The translations under genes and the position numbers were made by a program. Below are positions 48,432-60,956 of a stretch of 64,000 nucleotides of DNA, piece after piece. The first letter of the stretch is position 1; every line of letters starts with the position of its first letter. The notes beneath the pieces are model-generated. The model did no database searches, was not told the DNA's origin, and was given only the letters and a program-made list of their open reading frames with translations. Source of the stretch: Anthopleura xanthogrammica (lineage: Eukaryota > Cnidaria > Anthozoa > Actiniaria > Actiniidae); contig OZ025218.1 in assembly GCA_964019055.1 (NCBI GenBank), positions 5,461,259 through 5,525,258 of the forward strand, written 5' to 3'.

Positions 48432-49885
48432 TAATGGCCAATTTCAACATACAAGAATTTTGTTGTTGAATTATCTAAAATGTGATTGAAATAGTAGTCA
48501 AAATGGCCTTAGGTTGAAAAACAAAGAAACTCATTACCATCCCAATTATTATTCCCTAGATAGTTCTTATTTACATATTAGTTCACTCCCTCCACTTGAG
48601 AAAAAACAAAACAATATTTGTTAATGTTGATGTGTCTTGGTTCCAAAGACAGACTTAGAACGAATTAGTAGTGAATTAAGCATTTAGTCTTGAAACATTT
48701 TAATATAACAAAATATATATTAACGAGTCTTGACGATTTGACACCATCTGGTGTCATTTTCAAGAGAGTTCTGTCTCAATGTCAGAATAACGAAAATGTC
48801 CCTATGGGAGAAACACCTTGGCTTTAAAGGAACCAGATTGAACATTTCTTTATGCTGACATTGGGACAAAATACTAAGTAGAATTTACGTAATTGAAAAT
48901 GACAACGGATGGTATCGAAACATTGAGATTCGTTGTTACAAATTAAATTTTGTTATAAAAAATAGTAGTGGTATAATAAAATGTTTCTGTTCCTAAAATA
49001 TGAATCTTTTTTTACTGGTCTGATTTTAAAATCTAAATTTCAAATGGTCAATAGTTTTTCTCAGATACATTTCCAGCTTATACAGCACAAAGCTCAAAAC
49101 TGACCAGCAATAATGCATTGACATACTTTTGTCTTGCCATCCTACAATAAGTAGTTAGTAAAATCTGAAATAACATAAAAACAATCCTGCAAATGCTGAT
49201 TGCATGAGGCCAAAATGAAAGTATGCGAATATATTATCGGCGGTCATACTTTTGGGTGTCGCGCTGTAAAATGCCCTAACTTTTCCTCTGAGTATTATGT
49301 TAGTTTTTATGGCCAATAATGCATGGATTTGGTAGCAGAACTTTTAGTAACTAGAAATCTTGTGCACTGAATGGCGTATTGTTATCACCAAATGTTCATA
49401 TGTATCTGATAGATGTCTGAATAATGATCTCAGTGGAGGATGAAAGTAAGATCCTAGCCTGCTTTATTGGCTAAGTTGGAACCTGTGGCTGAAAGTCTGG
49501 TTTTGCAGTGTCATAATACCCCTTTCAAATAACTACATCTCTTAGAATATTGCTTGATTTTACTAGACATTGTTTCCTGTCTCATGCAGAATGTTCAGTT
49601 GAATCACGAGTTTTCAATAGAATTCTTTCTGGCTGACAGCACATGGTGGTCAGTGTTTGACCACCATTTGGAACAAATATTGATATTCAAAGACTTTTAT
49701 CAGCTGATTGAAACCTACGAATTCTAGTTGACACAAAATTCGGGAAACAAGTGTGAAAAAAAAAAAAAATTATAGGAGTTCATTGATTATTTCTCAATCG
49801 TTATCTATTGAATTTTTTTAGCTGTGCTTTTTGTTTGACTTTTACTTGATTGGCCTGCACCATTTATGATGACAGTAGTTCTTTA

Positions 49886-50054
49886 CAGTCAAACCTCCAC
49901 TAACAGCCACCTCCCAACAAAGGCCACCTCTACCCAATGGCCAGGAATTTTTTCCCAGTTACCAATGAGTTAGTAGTAATACTGTAACTGAAAGCTCTCC
50001 ACAGTGGCCACAAAATTTTGTCCTGAAGTTGGCTGTTGTGTACAGGTTTGACTG
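49886..50054. mobile_element. pogo/Tigger-like MITE
   Basis: The ends CAGTCAAACCT are exactly inverted and flanked by TA dinucleotides. CAGTCAAACCTCC...GCCACC resembles ends of pogo-type Tc1/mariner elements. 169 bp, non-coding. Confidence 0.7.
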
Positions 50055-50130
50055 TACTTAGCTGGTCTCCATGCTAATAAAAGTATGGTAAGGTAGATTG
50101 TATGTTAATTTGATTGAATAGCATTCATAA

Positions 50131-53100
50131 TTATTTATCAAGTAAATTGAGTTTGACTTGGTAGAATACGTAGGGATAGTACTCCTGTTGTGCCATGATT
50201 AAACCAGGAATGTCAACCTGAAGCTGATAAAAAAGACATAAAATATGTTAAAAACTGCCTCAAAATAGCCTGAGTAGCAGTGGTGTGGAGGGAACGGAAG
50301 GTAGAACAGCTGGATGGGAAACAAGAATGGGAGGGAGGGTTGGAATGAGAGACAGGGAGAGCTATTTTTAGACAATACTCATGACTAAAATGTTTACCTC
50401 ATTTAAGTCAGAGTTGTATGACTTTGATTCCAAATGGCTGTAAACATTATCTAGGACATCACGCATCTTCTTTTGTGTCTTCTTAGATGGCTTTCATGAA
50501 GAGAAAAATATGGTGTTCAATTTTATTACCTTCTATGAGGATCGAGAAAATTCACCATAAAACTATCTATTTGATTCTTTTTATCTTGGAACAGACCCTT
50601 TTAGCTTGGGTTAATGTTTTCCCATTTCAGACCATGTGTCATTCTCTTGAGCATAAGATTTTTTGTTTGAGTTGTATCCATATTCATGTGTCTTCTCGTG
50701 TGCAACCGTTAAACAAAGAAATGGTACTCAAGGGATTCAATGAGACGTAGTCTGATATGGAAAAACATTACACCCAAGCTAAAAGGTTCTGAAATAGAAA
50801 TTAATGCAGTCTGAAAAAAAATCAAATTAGAAAGGAAAGAAAGAAAGAAGGAATCCTATATTACAATCACCTGTACGAGCATAGCTTGGAAATTGACAGG
50901 AAGGCCATATCTAAAAATAATAAAATAAATAATTACAATCAAAAGCAATTAAATGACTTTGTACAACAAATTTGGATCCATCACAAGAAACCCACAATAT
51001 TAAGCTATGTGGACACACGGTGCAACATTGTGCTCGATGTTGCAGGCAAACAATTGACCCATGTCACATGATGCAATTTGTTGCTGAACTAGAAAATGAT
51101 CCTACTTCAGCAACATTGCCTGCAATATTGTGTGCGCCTTTATACAACCCAAATAAAATTCTGAAATTTGCAAGATACCTTAATACGGATTCCACAAAGA
51201 CAGTAAGTGCCTGAAACATAAAAAAATTCATTGATGACCCGTTACCATAACAACAATGCAACTGTGTGAAGAGGGTATGCGAAACAAGGTAACAATGACA
51301 ACAGTGCTTTGAGTCAGTACCTTGACATGGATCCATGCTGTAAAGGCTTCACTGAAGTTTACTCTCAACCATCTTACAAGTGGACCCTGATGGAAGGAAA
51401 AAAGGAGCAGAAAAATAGCTGTTATTACGGATGCATGCAAACAAGATATTCTTTTGTTTTAAGAATCACACAAGTGAGGCTATGGGGTTGATACAATGCT
51501 TGTTGTCTCATTTACATCTCATTGACCGTCTCATTTGTGTGCATTCGTAATAACAGCTATGTATTTATGGATCCATTAATTTCAGAATAGGTAAATATTC
51601 CAATACCCTACTGATAAACAAAGAAATGATACTTAAGGGAATGACAAATGGTCTGAAATGAGAAAACATGCCCAAGCAGACACAACTAACCTATTAAGCT
51701 AAGGGATGGTTTCTAAGGGATAGATGTCGAAAAATAGATTTTTGTGTGTGCAAGTATATGAAAATCAATTTTTTGAAGACTTACAAATTGTTTCTTTCTT
51801 GTTGTTTCAAGCTTTGAAATCTCATTTTTGCCAGCCTCAAGTTCTTTCTCATCATAAACAAAATCTCTTACCAGGAATCTATAGAATAAATATAAAATAC
51901 ATAAAGTTAACTCATTTGGTCTTACAGGAGTGGTTGGTATTTTTCCTTTCCTACTCCTTAGAGGAGAGGAAACCTTTGCCAAGCAGGTACATACTTGTTG
52001 TCTCTTGCATGAAGTTTGAACTCATCAATGACTTTCTTGAACAGGGTGACAGTGAATAGGCCATTTTCATTATCTTCAAAGACTAATCTGAAAAATAAAG
52101 AACAAAATATTGGGTGAGTCATCATCTAAGATCGTTTCTGGTCCCATGTGAAATGTTTTACTGGTTAGCAAAATGGCAAAGTACATGGAATATTGAGCGT
52201 GGAGTGAGGGAGGTGTTTGTTCTTCACTGACGACAGATAATGATCAAGATTCAAGAGATTCATTCAGCTGATTGATACTTTTTTATCCAGTCTATAATAC
52301 ATGATGCGCAATGTTTGCCCCTCACCAACAGAAGGTAATGAGATTCACTGACAGAGCTGTTTGATAGCCGGCAATTCTCACAGCAAAATCTATTAAACCC
52401 AGAGATTTTCCTTCTTTAAGTTTTGTCATGGGATGGAATGTGATAGAAAATCTCTGGGAGAAGAGTATAACATAATATACAATTATTATCAGAACTCACT
52501 TGGTAGACTCTGGCACAACCATGTCTGTTATCTTCCAATATTTGTTTCTCCAGTCACTAAAGAGAGCCCTACCAAAACAAAAATGCAAAACAGCTCAGTT
52601 CAAAAGTCGATCTTCGAATGAGCCAAACCTAAGGACATCATGCAAAGAAGACCACCTTATTATCCATTTTTTTACTATCCCTGTTAACTTTATAGTGAAC
52701 ATGGGTGATAGATGCTGCAACATTCAGTTTTAGGTATTTTTTAGCTAGGCATGCAATTCTCAAAATGTTGCAGAGAAAAGTTCAAACTTTTTGATTTTCT
52801 GCAACATTTTTTGCATTGGGAGACCTCATTGCTGTCAACGTCGTGGGGCATGATACACACTGAAACTGTGTCTTGTGCTGGCAACACAACAAAAAATTTG
52901 AAATTGCATTGCCAGTGCGAGAAAAAATTGTAGCTTGTATCAGCAGCTTTAATGAACATTCATCTGTTTGAAAAAAGGATTCAAAGTGAAAACATATTAT
53001 ACAAACATTTTGAGTTGAAAGATAATTAAGATAGAGACTTACTTAGGTACAACTACTAGCACTGTTGTAAGATACTCTGAATCCAGAACAAAATGCTCTT

Positions 53101-55753
53101 TTTTAACTAGTTCTCCCAGATTTCTTGAGAGCAGACTTCCCCTAAGCAGAGAAATAATTAAAATCATGAAAATCACCATTGAGTATTTGAATTATTATCT
53201 TAGGATCCTGGTTATAAGCCCCCCCTCCTGCCCCTCCCCATTTTACATTCACGTTTCAATTGCATAAACACTTGTTCATTACAATGAAATGTATATGATT
53301 GTAAACACAGTGGTATTTTACGAATCTGAAAAAGGTCTATTACAAGCACAATTATAAACCCTTAACGAATTGTAGAAGAGGACCAGGATTCTACCGTATA
53401 ACAAAAAATAAAACTGCATGAATTACAGACAACTTGCCTACGGACTAACTCGCCTACCCCAACTCGCCTACGCATAAAATAGAGTTGATACGTAGGCGAG
53501 TTGTCTGTGTACTTCAGTGTAACTTAACAACTGCACAATTCCGGGCTGTATGATTTCTTTTTTCATCCTACTTACGTGGACTTTCTTTCAAGGGATGCCA
53601 GGGTTCCTTTGATGTTGTTGTAAGCCTGAGCTTTGGATTTCAAGTCATGTTCTATTTGTGTGACTTGCTGGTAAAAAAGGAGAAATAATATTTAGAACCA
53701 CTTTATTGAACTTCACTTCATGATCAAATTTTTTTTCTGGAATACAGCACACAGGGATCCCAATGAAACACAGGGAAACCATGAAGATTAGTGTTTTAAC
53801 TAATTATTATTAGTAGTAGTAGTATAAACTTACTTATGGTCTATCACAAATCCTGCACTCTGATTGGCTGAGCTACTAGTATTTTATTAGTGATAGACCA
53901 CTAGTAGTAAAAAAGGCTGGTTTTGAAAGCCAAAACAATAGCAAAAACAATCATTCAGTTGACCGATTAGTAGGTTTATACTAAAACAATTAGAGCTTTT
54001 GCCCTCATGGTCTATGAGTCAATAGCCTATTCAGCCTTCAGCTAAGTATTATATATTGCTAAGTATTATACATACCTTACTGATGATTTCTGTTAGATTT
54101 CTTAATGATTGCTTTATAGGGTATTTAGCTGAGTCCCACTGGAATTTGGTGACATAGTTTGATAAATCCTCTGAAAAATAAAAGAAGTAACAAATGTTCA
54201 AAGTTTATTAACCGCCTCCCGGTTGGCTCAGGTGATTGGGCAATGGCCGGTTGTACAGGAGGTCTTAGGTTCAAGCCTCAGCCAGTCTAACACTCAAGGG
54301 CCTTATATTATTTGAGTAGGAGGTACTGCCTTTACAAATGGTGAAACCTTTGCCGTGACTCAGATGACCACATAAAATGGTGGTCCGACTTATTAAATTT
54401 AGATTGGATCATGAAAAAATTGAAAAGAGGAAGAAAGAAATGAAAATCTTATAACTTACGTCCATTTGCAAGCAGATTCTCTTTTACTCGGTCCTATACA
54501 TTAAAAGATATTTAAACCAAGAAAACAATGAGTAACAACAAAATATATCTCATAACTGTCAGCACCATAAGAAATATTGATGTACCTGATGTTCTTCCAA
54601 GACATCTACCATATAATGAGCTACTTTCCTTGTCACACTAAAAAAATTACCATAAGATTGTTGATTGTGATCATGTTTTACTCGTTATGTTATGGGTAAA
54701 ATATGAGGTTTGATTATGACCTAATTGACCTGGCGAGATTCATCAATTTATCCATTCATTCATTCACTTATTCATCCATCCATCTATAAATATTTTATCC
54801 ATTCATCTATTGATTTATCTATCTCACTATTTATCTAATCATTGGTTCATTTTTCATTCATTAACACAATCATTCATCCATTCCTCCATCCATTCATTAT
54901 TTCAATTTTTCACTTTCCTTTTCATCCATTCATCCACTAAATCCTTTATCCATTTATTTATCTACCTATTCATTCATTCTTCATTCATGAACAATTTCAT
55001 TCATTCATCCTTCCATCCACTTAATCTTTTATCTATTCATCTACCTATATTTTCATTCATTTATGCCAAACGTTCATCCATCCATCCATTCACTATTTCA
55101 TTTCTTCGCTTTCCCATTTACTCACCCTTTTCCTAATTTATAAAAATGGGAATAAAATATAATCAAATTCACCTGTCTACAAATAAATCCAACTTGTTTA
55201 AGTCATCTGACAAACCAACCAAGGTATCCAGGGTGCCAACCTGTGTGATGATCACATGACAGAATAGTACGTAAATAAGACATTCTATCTTAACAGTACT
55301 AGATTGGATAACAGTTAGACAAGAATGCAAAAATACCAGCTTTTTTACAAATGAAAAATCAATTAAAGGAGTAAATAATTATAACAAAAAGTAGGATTCA
55401 CGCTTGGGTTTCCGACTTGTAAAATAGTTATAGACACCGTCACATGATTAGGAGTACGGTGTATAATTTTTACGAATACAGTTAATATACGAATATACAA
55501 GTGTAATAGTTACTACTATAGGCCACAAAATTTAGTGAATTTAGGAGTAATATTTCTGAATAAGACAAAAATGCTTTAAAATACTGTTGTTTCTAGTGAT
55601 CCTAAAATAGACTCTGACATGTAAGCTTACCTTGAGTTCAGGAATCGAGAACTTCCACACCGGAGAAAGACCTACCATTCGTGCTTTCAGAGCCTCATAT
55701 GTTTGTTGAGGTGTTTTTTCACCTGGAGCAGAAACAAGCCAATACTCCGCCAT
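50131..55753 (-). CDS. ATP6V1C1: V-type proton ATPase subunit C
   Basis: Subunit C joins the V1 catalytic head to the Vo membrane ring and is released during reversible disassembly. Minus-strand exons: 55753-55631, 55240-55173, 54637-54586, 54493-54460, 54170-54076, 53667-53576, 53141-53043, 52556-52500, 52087-51995, 51878-51785, 51386-51321, 51210-51179, 50910-50871, 50490-50398, 50217-50131; 374 residues in frame (human about 382). The N-terminus [14 protein letters not shown] and [18 protein letters not shown] are family signatures. [48 protein letters not shown] and the C-terminus [12 protein letters not shown] follow in the expected order. All domains are present and no break is seen. 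The 32-nt exon 12 has the donor GTATCTTGC, but its 3' end lacks a U12 branch point, so I treat it as U2-type. It shares a 364-bp promoter region with the MOB3-like gene. Confidence 0.96.
50590..50790. mobile_element. Foldback MITE, family 1, copy 3
   Basis: TTAGCTTGGGTTAATGTTTT and its inverse ACATTACACCCAAGCTAA near the ends, with TTTCAGACCATGTGTCATTC in the left arm. V-ATPase C intron 13. Confidence 0.75.
51011..51142. mobile_element. Foldback MITE, TGCAACATTG family
   Basis: GGACACACGGTGCAACATTG at the left, with partly inverted GCAACATTGCCTGCAATATT at the right. Closest to the element at 29943. V-ATPase C intron 12. Confidence 0.6.
51415..51560. mobile_element. Foldback MITE, GTTATTACGGATGCATGC family, copy 2
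   Basis: ATAGCTGTTATTACGGATGC and its inverse (one or two changes) at the right end. 146 bp, in V-ATPase C intron 10. Confidence 0.8.
53425..53509. mobile_element. 85-bp foldback element
   Basis: ACAGACAACTTGCCTACG pairs with CGTAGGCGAGTTGTCTGT; two internal CTCGCCTAC copies. V-ATPase C intron 6. Confidence 0.65.
54215..54400 (+). mobile_element. tRNA-derived SINE, family B
   Basis: GGTTGGCTCAGGTGATTGG (A-box) and AGGTTCAAGCCTC (B-box) about 35 bp apart, then a body with CAGATGACCACATAAAATGG, shared with the minus-strand copy at 44620-44785. V-ATPase C intron 4. Confidence 0.7.
54748..55135. repeat. ATTC/ATCC microsatellite
   Basis: Long imperfect tract in V-ATPase C intron 2; the Ser/His/Phe-rich frame across it is an artefact. 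Confidence 0.9.
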
Positions 55754-56117
55754 CTTTAAACTCACGATCAGGGTTAATTTGGCGGGTAAAAAACGAGAAA
55801 CTTGGAGGATTTCAACACGATTTTAGAAGAATTCTTGATTCTGTGTTTTGCTCTTCTTTTACGCATGCTTTAGAATCAATTCGCGGGCTCATCATTTTAC
55901 GAATATATATCGACCGAAATTCCTAACCAATTTGAATCGATAACATTTCGCCTTGAATCGTTTTTTCCCTTATTTGGAAATTGAAGTTTGATTGACGACT
56001 TCCGCTTGATTATTCGGTGCATTTACGGATTCGATATTAATTACGACTTGCTCTACAAACTTTAGTTCTTTAACCCTGGAAAAGTTCTTTCAAAAGCAGT
56101 TTTTTAAATTTATTTAA
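55754..56117. promoter_or_regulatory. Bidirectional promoter, V-ATPase C / MOB3-like
   Basis: 364 bp between two divergent start codons. TTTGGCGGGTAAA at about 55779 resembles an E2F site close to the V-ATPase C ATG. No TATA box is seen on the V-ATPase side. Assignment as a shared promoter is by geometry. Confidence 0.5.
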
Positions 56118-59100
56118 ATGGCTGCTAAACCCAATAAAGGGTTATCTCACTTTTTTGCCAAAGATAAGGTAAGATTTGATTATAGTTTGATAATGATTTA
56201 ATGCTGAGGCGCTAGATCTCTCGCCAAACTAATCGTCCTGTACTTTGTAAATATTGTTTACTGAAACATATTCCATACATTTGGTTTCAATATCAGTGCT
56301 AAATTCAACCTTTGGGACTTTTATTTACTTGTTTGAAGGATATTCATAATTTTGAATGATTATTTAGACCTTTAGGCCCAAGAAGAAATTCAAGGAAGGA
56401 ACACTTCGCCACGATCTCCATAAACAGGCAAAGGTAAGCTTTTGAATCGTGCCAAAACTTTTGTTTTCAAGAATAATATCGCTTTCATCTGAAAATTAAA
56501 ACTCTCGACTCTCGATTTTGTGCTTTTTTATAGGTGTGTTATCAAGAAAGATCCGTCGGATTTAATAATTGAAAGTTTTAAAGAATACAGCTGTTAATTG
56601 GATAATTGTTTCTATTGTTTTACAGGCCACACTTCATTCGGGGATTTCATTACAGGATTGTGTCAGAATTCCATCTGGAGAAGATCCAAATGACTGGGTT
56701 GCTGTTCACGGTGAATATCAACTTTAAAGACTTCAGGATTAACTATAAAGACTTCCAATTCTCCCACATTCTTTGCTCACTAACCACTCCTCTCAACTTC
56801 CCTTACATATTTCCCCGATTATTTGTTAATCGTAACAATAACTTTAGCGCTTATGAATATTTTTTCAACTCAATGTAAGTAAGCACACAATTTAATCTTT
56901 AAATACTGTAATAATTGATCAGATGTTATTGTTTTTTCTTCTTCTTTAGTTGTTGACTTTTTTAATCGTATTAATCTCATCTATGGTACTGTGTCTGAAT
57001 ATTGCACTGATGTCAGCTGTCCAACTATGAGCGGAGGGCAAAAGTAAGTTCAAATTTCAAGTGGCCATTTAGTATGAAGGCCCATACTGGTCAAAATTAT
57101 GTCAAAAAATGATAGCATTCTCTAGCTTTTCTTTCATATTGTCACATATTATTTTGTTCAGTACGTAATATAATTTTATCATGTGCTGGTTTTTTTATCA
57201 CATTCTACTTTTTTTTAATCATACCTATTATTTTTTTTTATATCCACTATAGCGATTTTTTTAAATATCTACCATTTTATTTTGATTATATTCATTTTTC
57301 GTGTCGATAGTTTTTTTTCATACCTACCATTTATTTTAGCATATACCTACCAAATATTTTTTCGTATCCATCAATTTTTTTTTGGTTCCGTAATGCATTG
57401 CGGTCATCATCACTGAGAGGGGAAACAGTTATTTTGATCAGCTCTTCCGTCCAACTTGTTTCTTGTGGATTTATAAAAAGATTAATGATTCCTTTTAAAT
57501 TTTGAAGAAAGAATTGCAGGCCTCGGTGATTCCTTTCTCTTACAACACTTTGCCTGGACATTTTGGCATCATTTCAACAACTATTCGGAGAACTTAGAGT
57601 ATTTTTGCCGATAAAAACTGGATATGGATACCTTACTAGTGTTTATATTCTAAGCTCTCGTACCAATCCCCTCTCAGTGATGATGACCGCAATGCATTAC
57701 GGAACCAAAAAAAAATTGATGGATACGAAAAAATATTTGGTAGGTATATGCTAAAATAAATGGTAGGTATGAAAAAAAACTATCGACACGAAAAATGAAT
57801 ATAATCAAAATAAAATGGTAGATATTTAAAAAAATCGATATAGTGGATATAAAAAAAATAATAGGTATGATTAAAAAAAAGTAGAATGTGATAAAAAAAC
57901 CGGCACATGATAAAATTATATTACGTACTGAACAAAATAATATGTGACAATATGAAAGTAAAACTAGAGAATGCTATCATTTTTTGACGTAATTTTGACC
58001 AGTATGGGCCTTCATAATTTAGGATTATTTTAGTTCATTTTACATTGCTTTATTCTTGTTGACCTTGTAGGGAAATTAATAAGAAAGTTACTAAAATTTT
58101 GTTATGATAAGATGTATATTGCTTGATTTTTTTTAGATATGAATATTTCTGGTGCGATGGCGATAAATACAAGAAACCAACAGCTGTACCAGCACGACTG
58201 GTAGAGTACACCTTTCATTTATCCTTTTATCCATTCATTCATCCCTTTATTAATCTACCTATATATCCATACATCATTCTGCCTATCCCATCCCATCCCA
58301 TCCCATCTCCTCATCCATCCAAGCACAACTGCCAGTGCATAATATTCAGTTTCCTTTTCACATTATTTCATTTTGTTTCATTTCATCCATCCATCCTTTC
58401 ATTCATTGTTCATCCTGTTATTAATATATCCATCCATCTAGAGATCTACCAATCCATTCATCCTGTCCCATTCATCTTTCCTATCCATCCTTCCATCCAT
58501 CCATCCACCCATCCACCCATCCATCCATCCATCCATCCATTCATCCATTCATCCATTCATCCATCAATTTTTCTCAATTTCCTTCCATTCATGATTGATT
58601 GATTCACTATTCCATTCTTACAAAAATGATTTTACATCTCTGTTTAATCTCATAGTATGTAGCACTGCTGATGGACTGGATAGAGAATTTAATCAATAAT
58701 GAAGATGTTTTCCCAGTAGACAAAGGTGTGTATAACATAAAATGAAAATATAAACAACCTCTAGGCTGATTTAAGTCAGGGCACGGCTAACTCACAGATC
58801 CAACCCTAAAACAACCTCTGGGCTGATCTAAGTCAGGGCAAGGCTAACTCAAAGATCCAACCCTGAAACAACCTCTGGGCTGTTCTAAGTCAGGGCACGG
58901 CTAACTCACAGATCTAGCCCTGAAACAACCTCTGGGCTGTTCTAAGTCAGGGCACGGCTAACTCACAGATCCAACCCTGAAACAACCTCTGGGCTGCTCT
59001 AGCTAAGTCAGGGAATGGCTAACTCACAGATCCAGCCCTGAAACAACCTCTGGGCTGATCTAAGTCAGGGTATGGCTAACTCACAGATCCAACCCTGAAA

Positions 59101-60956
59101 CAACCTCTGGGCTGATCTAAGTCAGGGCACGGCTAACTCACAGATCCAATTGCAACCCTGAAACAACCTCTGGGCTGATCTAAGTCAGGGTATGGCCAAC
59201 TCACAGATCAAGCCCTGAAACAACCTCTGGGCTAATCTAAGTCAAGGAACAGATAACTCACAGATTGAACCCTGAAACAACCTCTGGGCTGATCTAAGTC
59301 AGGGTATGGCTAACTCACAGATCCAACCCTGAAACAACCTCTGGGCTGATCTAAGTCAGGGCATGGCTAACTCACAGATCCAACCCTGAAACAACCTCTG
59401 GGCTGATCTAAGTCAGGGCACGGCTAACTCACAGATCCAACCCTGAAACAACCTCTGGGCTGATGTAAGTCAGGGAACAGCTAACTCACAGATCCAACCC
59501 TGAAACAACCTCTGGGCTGATGTAAGTCAGGGAACAGCTAACCCAATTAAATTACACTTATAATTTTCAGATGTTCCATTTCCTAAAGTTTTTCTCCCAT
59601 CAGCCAAGAAGATGTTAACCAGATTGTTTAGAGTCTTTGTTCATGTATACATTCATCATTTTGATAAAGTTCAAACTTTAGGAGCGGTAAGTAAATTTGC
59701 ATTTCCTTATGGTTTGGATCCCTGTTCGGAGGATACCACAGGAATCCCATTGAGTTATTTTTATGTCTTGTGTTTACACAGGAAGCCCATGTTAATCAAT
59801 GTTACAAACATTTTTACTACTTTGTGACTGAGCACAGACTGGTGGAGCCAAAAGAGCTGGAGCCTTTGGTGAGCATTATATATCCATAATCTTATTTTAA
59901 TAGTAGCCATGCCAGCTGAGCTAAAATAATGACGTAGAATTGACATCAATGCAAAACTGAGGTGTCATGAAGCTTGGAAAAACTGACTTATAAATGTGTA
60001 TATCTGAGATAAATCTCGATTTTCAGGAGAGGTTTTTGATATTTTGTATACATTTACTATGATATTCATTATTGAGTGGGGAAATAAAATAAAGAATTAT
60101 AATTGTTTCCTGAGCTACTAGGCTCTGGGTGACACATCAGTTTTGCAAATTTTCTCGATTCTGATTGGTTAATATTCTTTTCTCAGATCAGCTGGAGGTT
60201 ATCATAGTCATGATCGCCATCATTATCATTATCTTCATCACCCACACACCATCATCATCATCATCATCATCAGAAGCATCATAAACATGATATCATTCCA
60301 CAGCATCATCATGAGCATCATCAACATTGATCATCATCATCATCATCATCATCATCCTCATCATCATCATCATGAGCATCATCAACATTGATCATCATCA
60401 TCATCATGAGCATCATCAACATTGATCATCATCATCATCATCATCCTCAAAATCATACTCATCATCACCAACATCACCATCATCATTATATATAATTAAC
60501 ATCATTGCCATCATCATCAACATTGACATTATCATCACCACCACCAACATATTCATCACTATCACTTGATCACCATCACCACCACTACCATCATCATTAT
60601 TAACATTGCTGTCATCACCATCATCATGCATCCTGATGATCACCATCACCACCACCACCATCATCATCATTAACATTGCTGTCATCACCATCATCATGCA
60701 TCCTGATGATGATCATCATCATCATCCCCATCATCATCATCATCATCCCCAGCATCATCACCATCATCATCATCATCATCATCCCCATCATCATCATCAT
60801 CCCCATCATCTTAATTCCTACAGCACCACAATCATTGATCATTATCGCATATCATCAACTTATTATTATTTTTAATTTCACTTTCATTTATATTCTAATT
60901 TTAAATTTTATATTTGCTTGTAGAGAATTATGACAGAAAGGATATGTCTAGTTTGA
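56118..60956 (+). CDS. MOB3: MOB kinase activator 3-like protein
   Basis: Mob adaptors bind NDR/LATS or MST-type kinases in Hippo-related signalling. Nine exons: 56118-56168, 56368-56433, 56626-56710, 56950-57043, 58137-58200, 58656-58725, 59571-59686, 59782-59868, 60924-60956; 221 residues, the usual Mob length. [20 protein letters not shown], then [20 protein letters not shown] and [14 protein letters not shown] place it with MOB3 rather than MOB1. The zinc ligands are visible: Cys pair in EYCTDVSC and His pair in [28 protein letters not shown] and [15 protein letters not shown] are family blocks. The C-terminus ends TERICLV. The N-terminal [17 protein letters not shown] is longer than in human MOB3. 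Intron 4 carries a very long foldback element, intron 6 a 57-bp minisatellite, intron 8 an (ATC)n tract. Confidence 0.95.
57073..58016. mobile_element. 944-bp foldback element with about 350-bp arms
   Basis: Arms 57073-57422 and 57668-58016 are inverted copies, about 98 percent alike by eye. The ends read TATGAAGGCCCATACTGG and its inverse. ATTTAG flanks both ends (57067-57072, 58017-58022). The 245-bp spacer is not repeated. Open frames at 57331-57561 (-) and 57563-57754 (+) run across arm and spacer and share peptide because of the symmetry; neither resembles a known transposase. MOB3 intron 4. Confidence 0.92.
58215..58610. repeat. CATC/ATTC microsatellite
   Basis: Imperfect (CATC)n and (CATT)n tract in MOB3 intron 5, starting right after exon 5. 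Confidence 0.9.
58753..59544. repeat. 57-bp minisatellite derived from a SINE tail
   Basis: Nearly fourteen tandem copies of a 57-bp unit with GATCTAAGTCAGGGCACGGC, TAACTCACAGATCCAACCC and TGAAACAACCTCTGGGCT. Copies differ at a few positions (TATGG, AACAG variants). Single or double diverged units occur in SINE-like tails at 41640-41745 and, in the other orientation, near 30640. MOB3 intron 6. Confidence 0.93.
60205..60820. repeat. ATC trinucleotide tract
   Basis: Long imperfect (ATC)n with an internal duplication (CACCATCATCATGCATCCTG seen twice). MOB3 intron 8. Confidence 0.9.

Larger units (their letters stand above)
47466..50130. other. Intergenic region between CWF19L1 and V-ATPase C
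   Basis: No protein-coding exon recognised. Three foldback elements are listed separately. A stretch at about 48690-48960 has weak inverted similarity (CACCATCTGGTGTCATTTTC against GAAAATGACAACGGATGG) and may be an older element. The candidate CWF19L1 poly(A) signal is at 47646-47651. Confidence 0.5.

Noticed and set aside
50911..51178. Second U12 intron candidate in V-ATPase C (donor GTATCTTGC)
   Set aside because: The 3' end is T-rich with TTTTTAG and no TTCCTTAAC-like branch point, so a normal U2 intron is more likely.
57331..57754. Possible protein shared by both strands ([21 protein letters not shown])
   Set aside because: The identity comes from the inverted arms of a foldback element; no transposase motif is recognisable.
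58753..59544. Considered a CRISPR-like array because of regular repeats
   Set aside because: Units are contiguous with no unique spacers and lie in an intron of an animal gene; it is a minisatellite.
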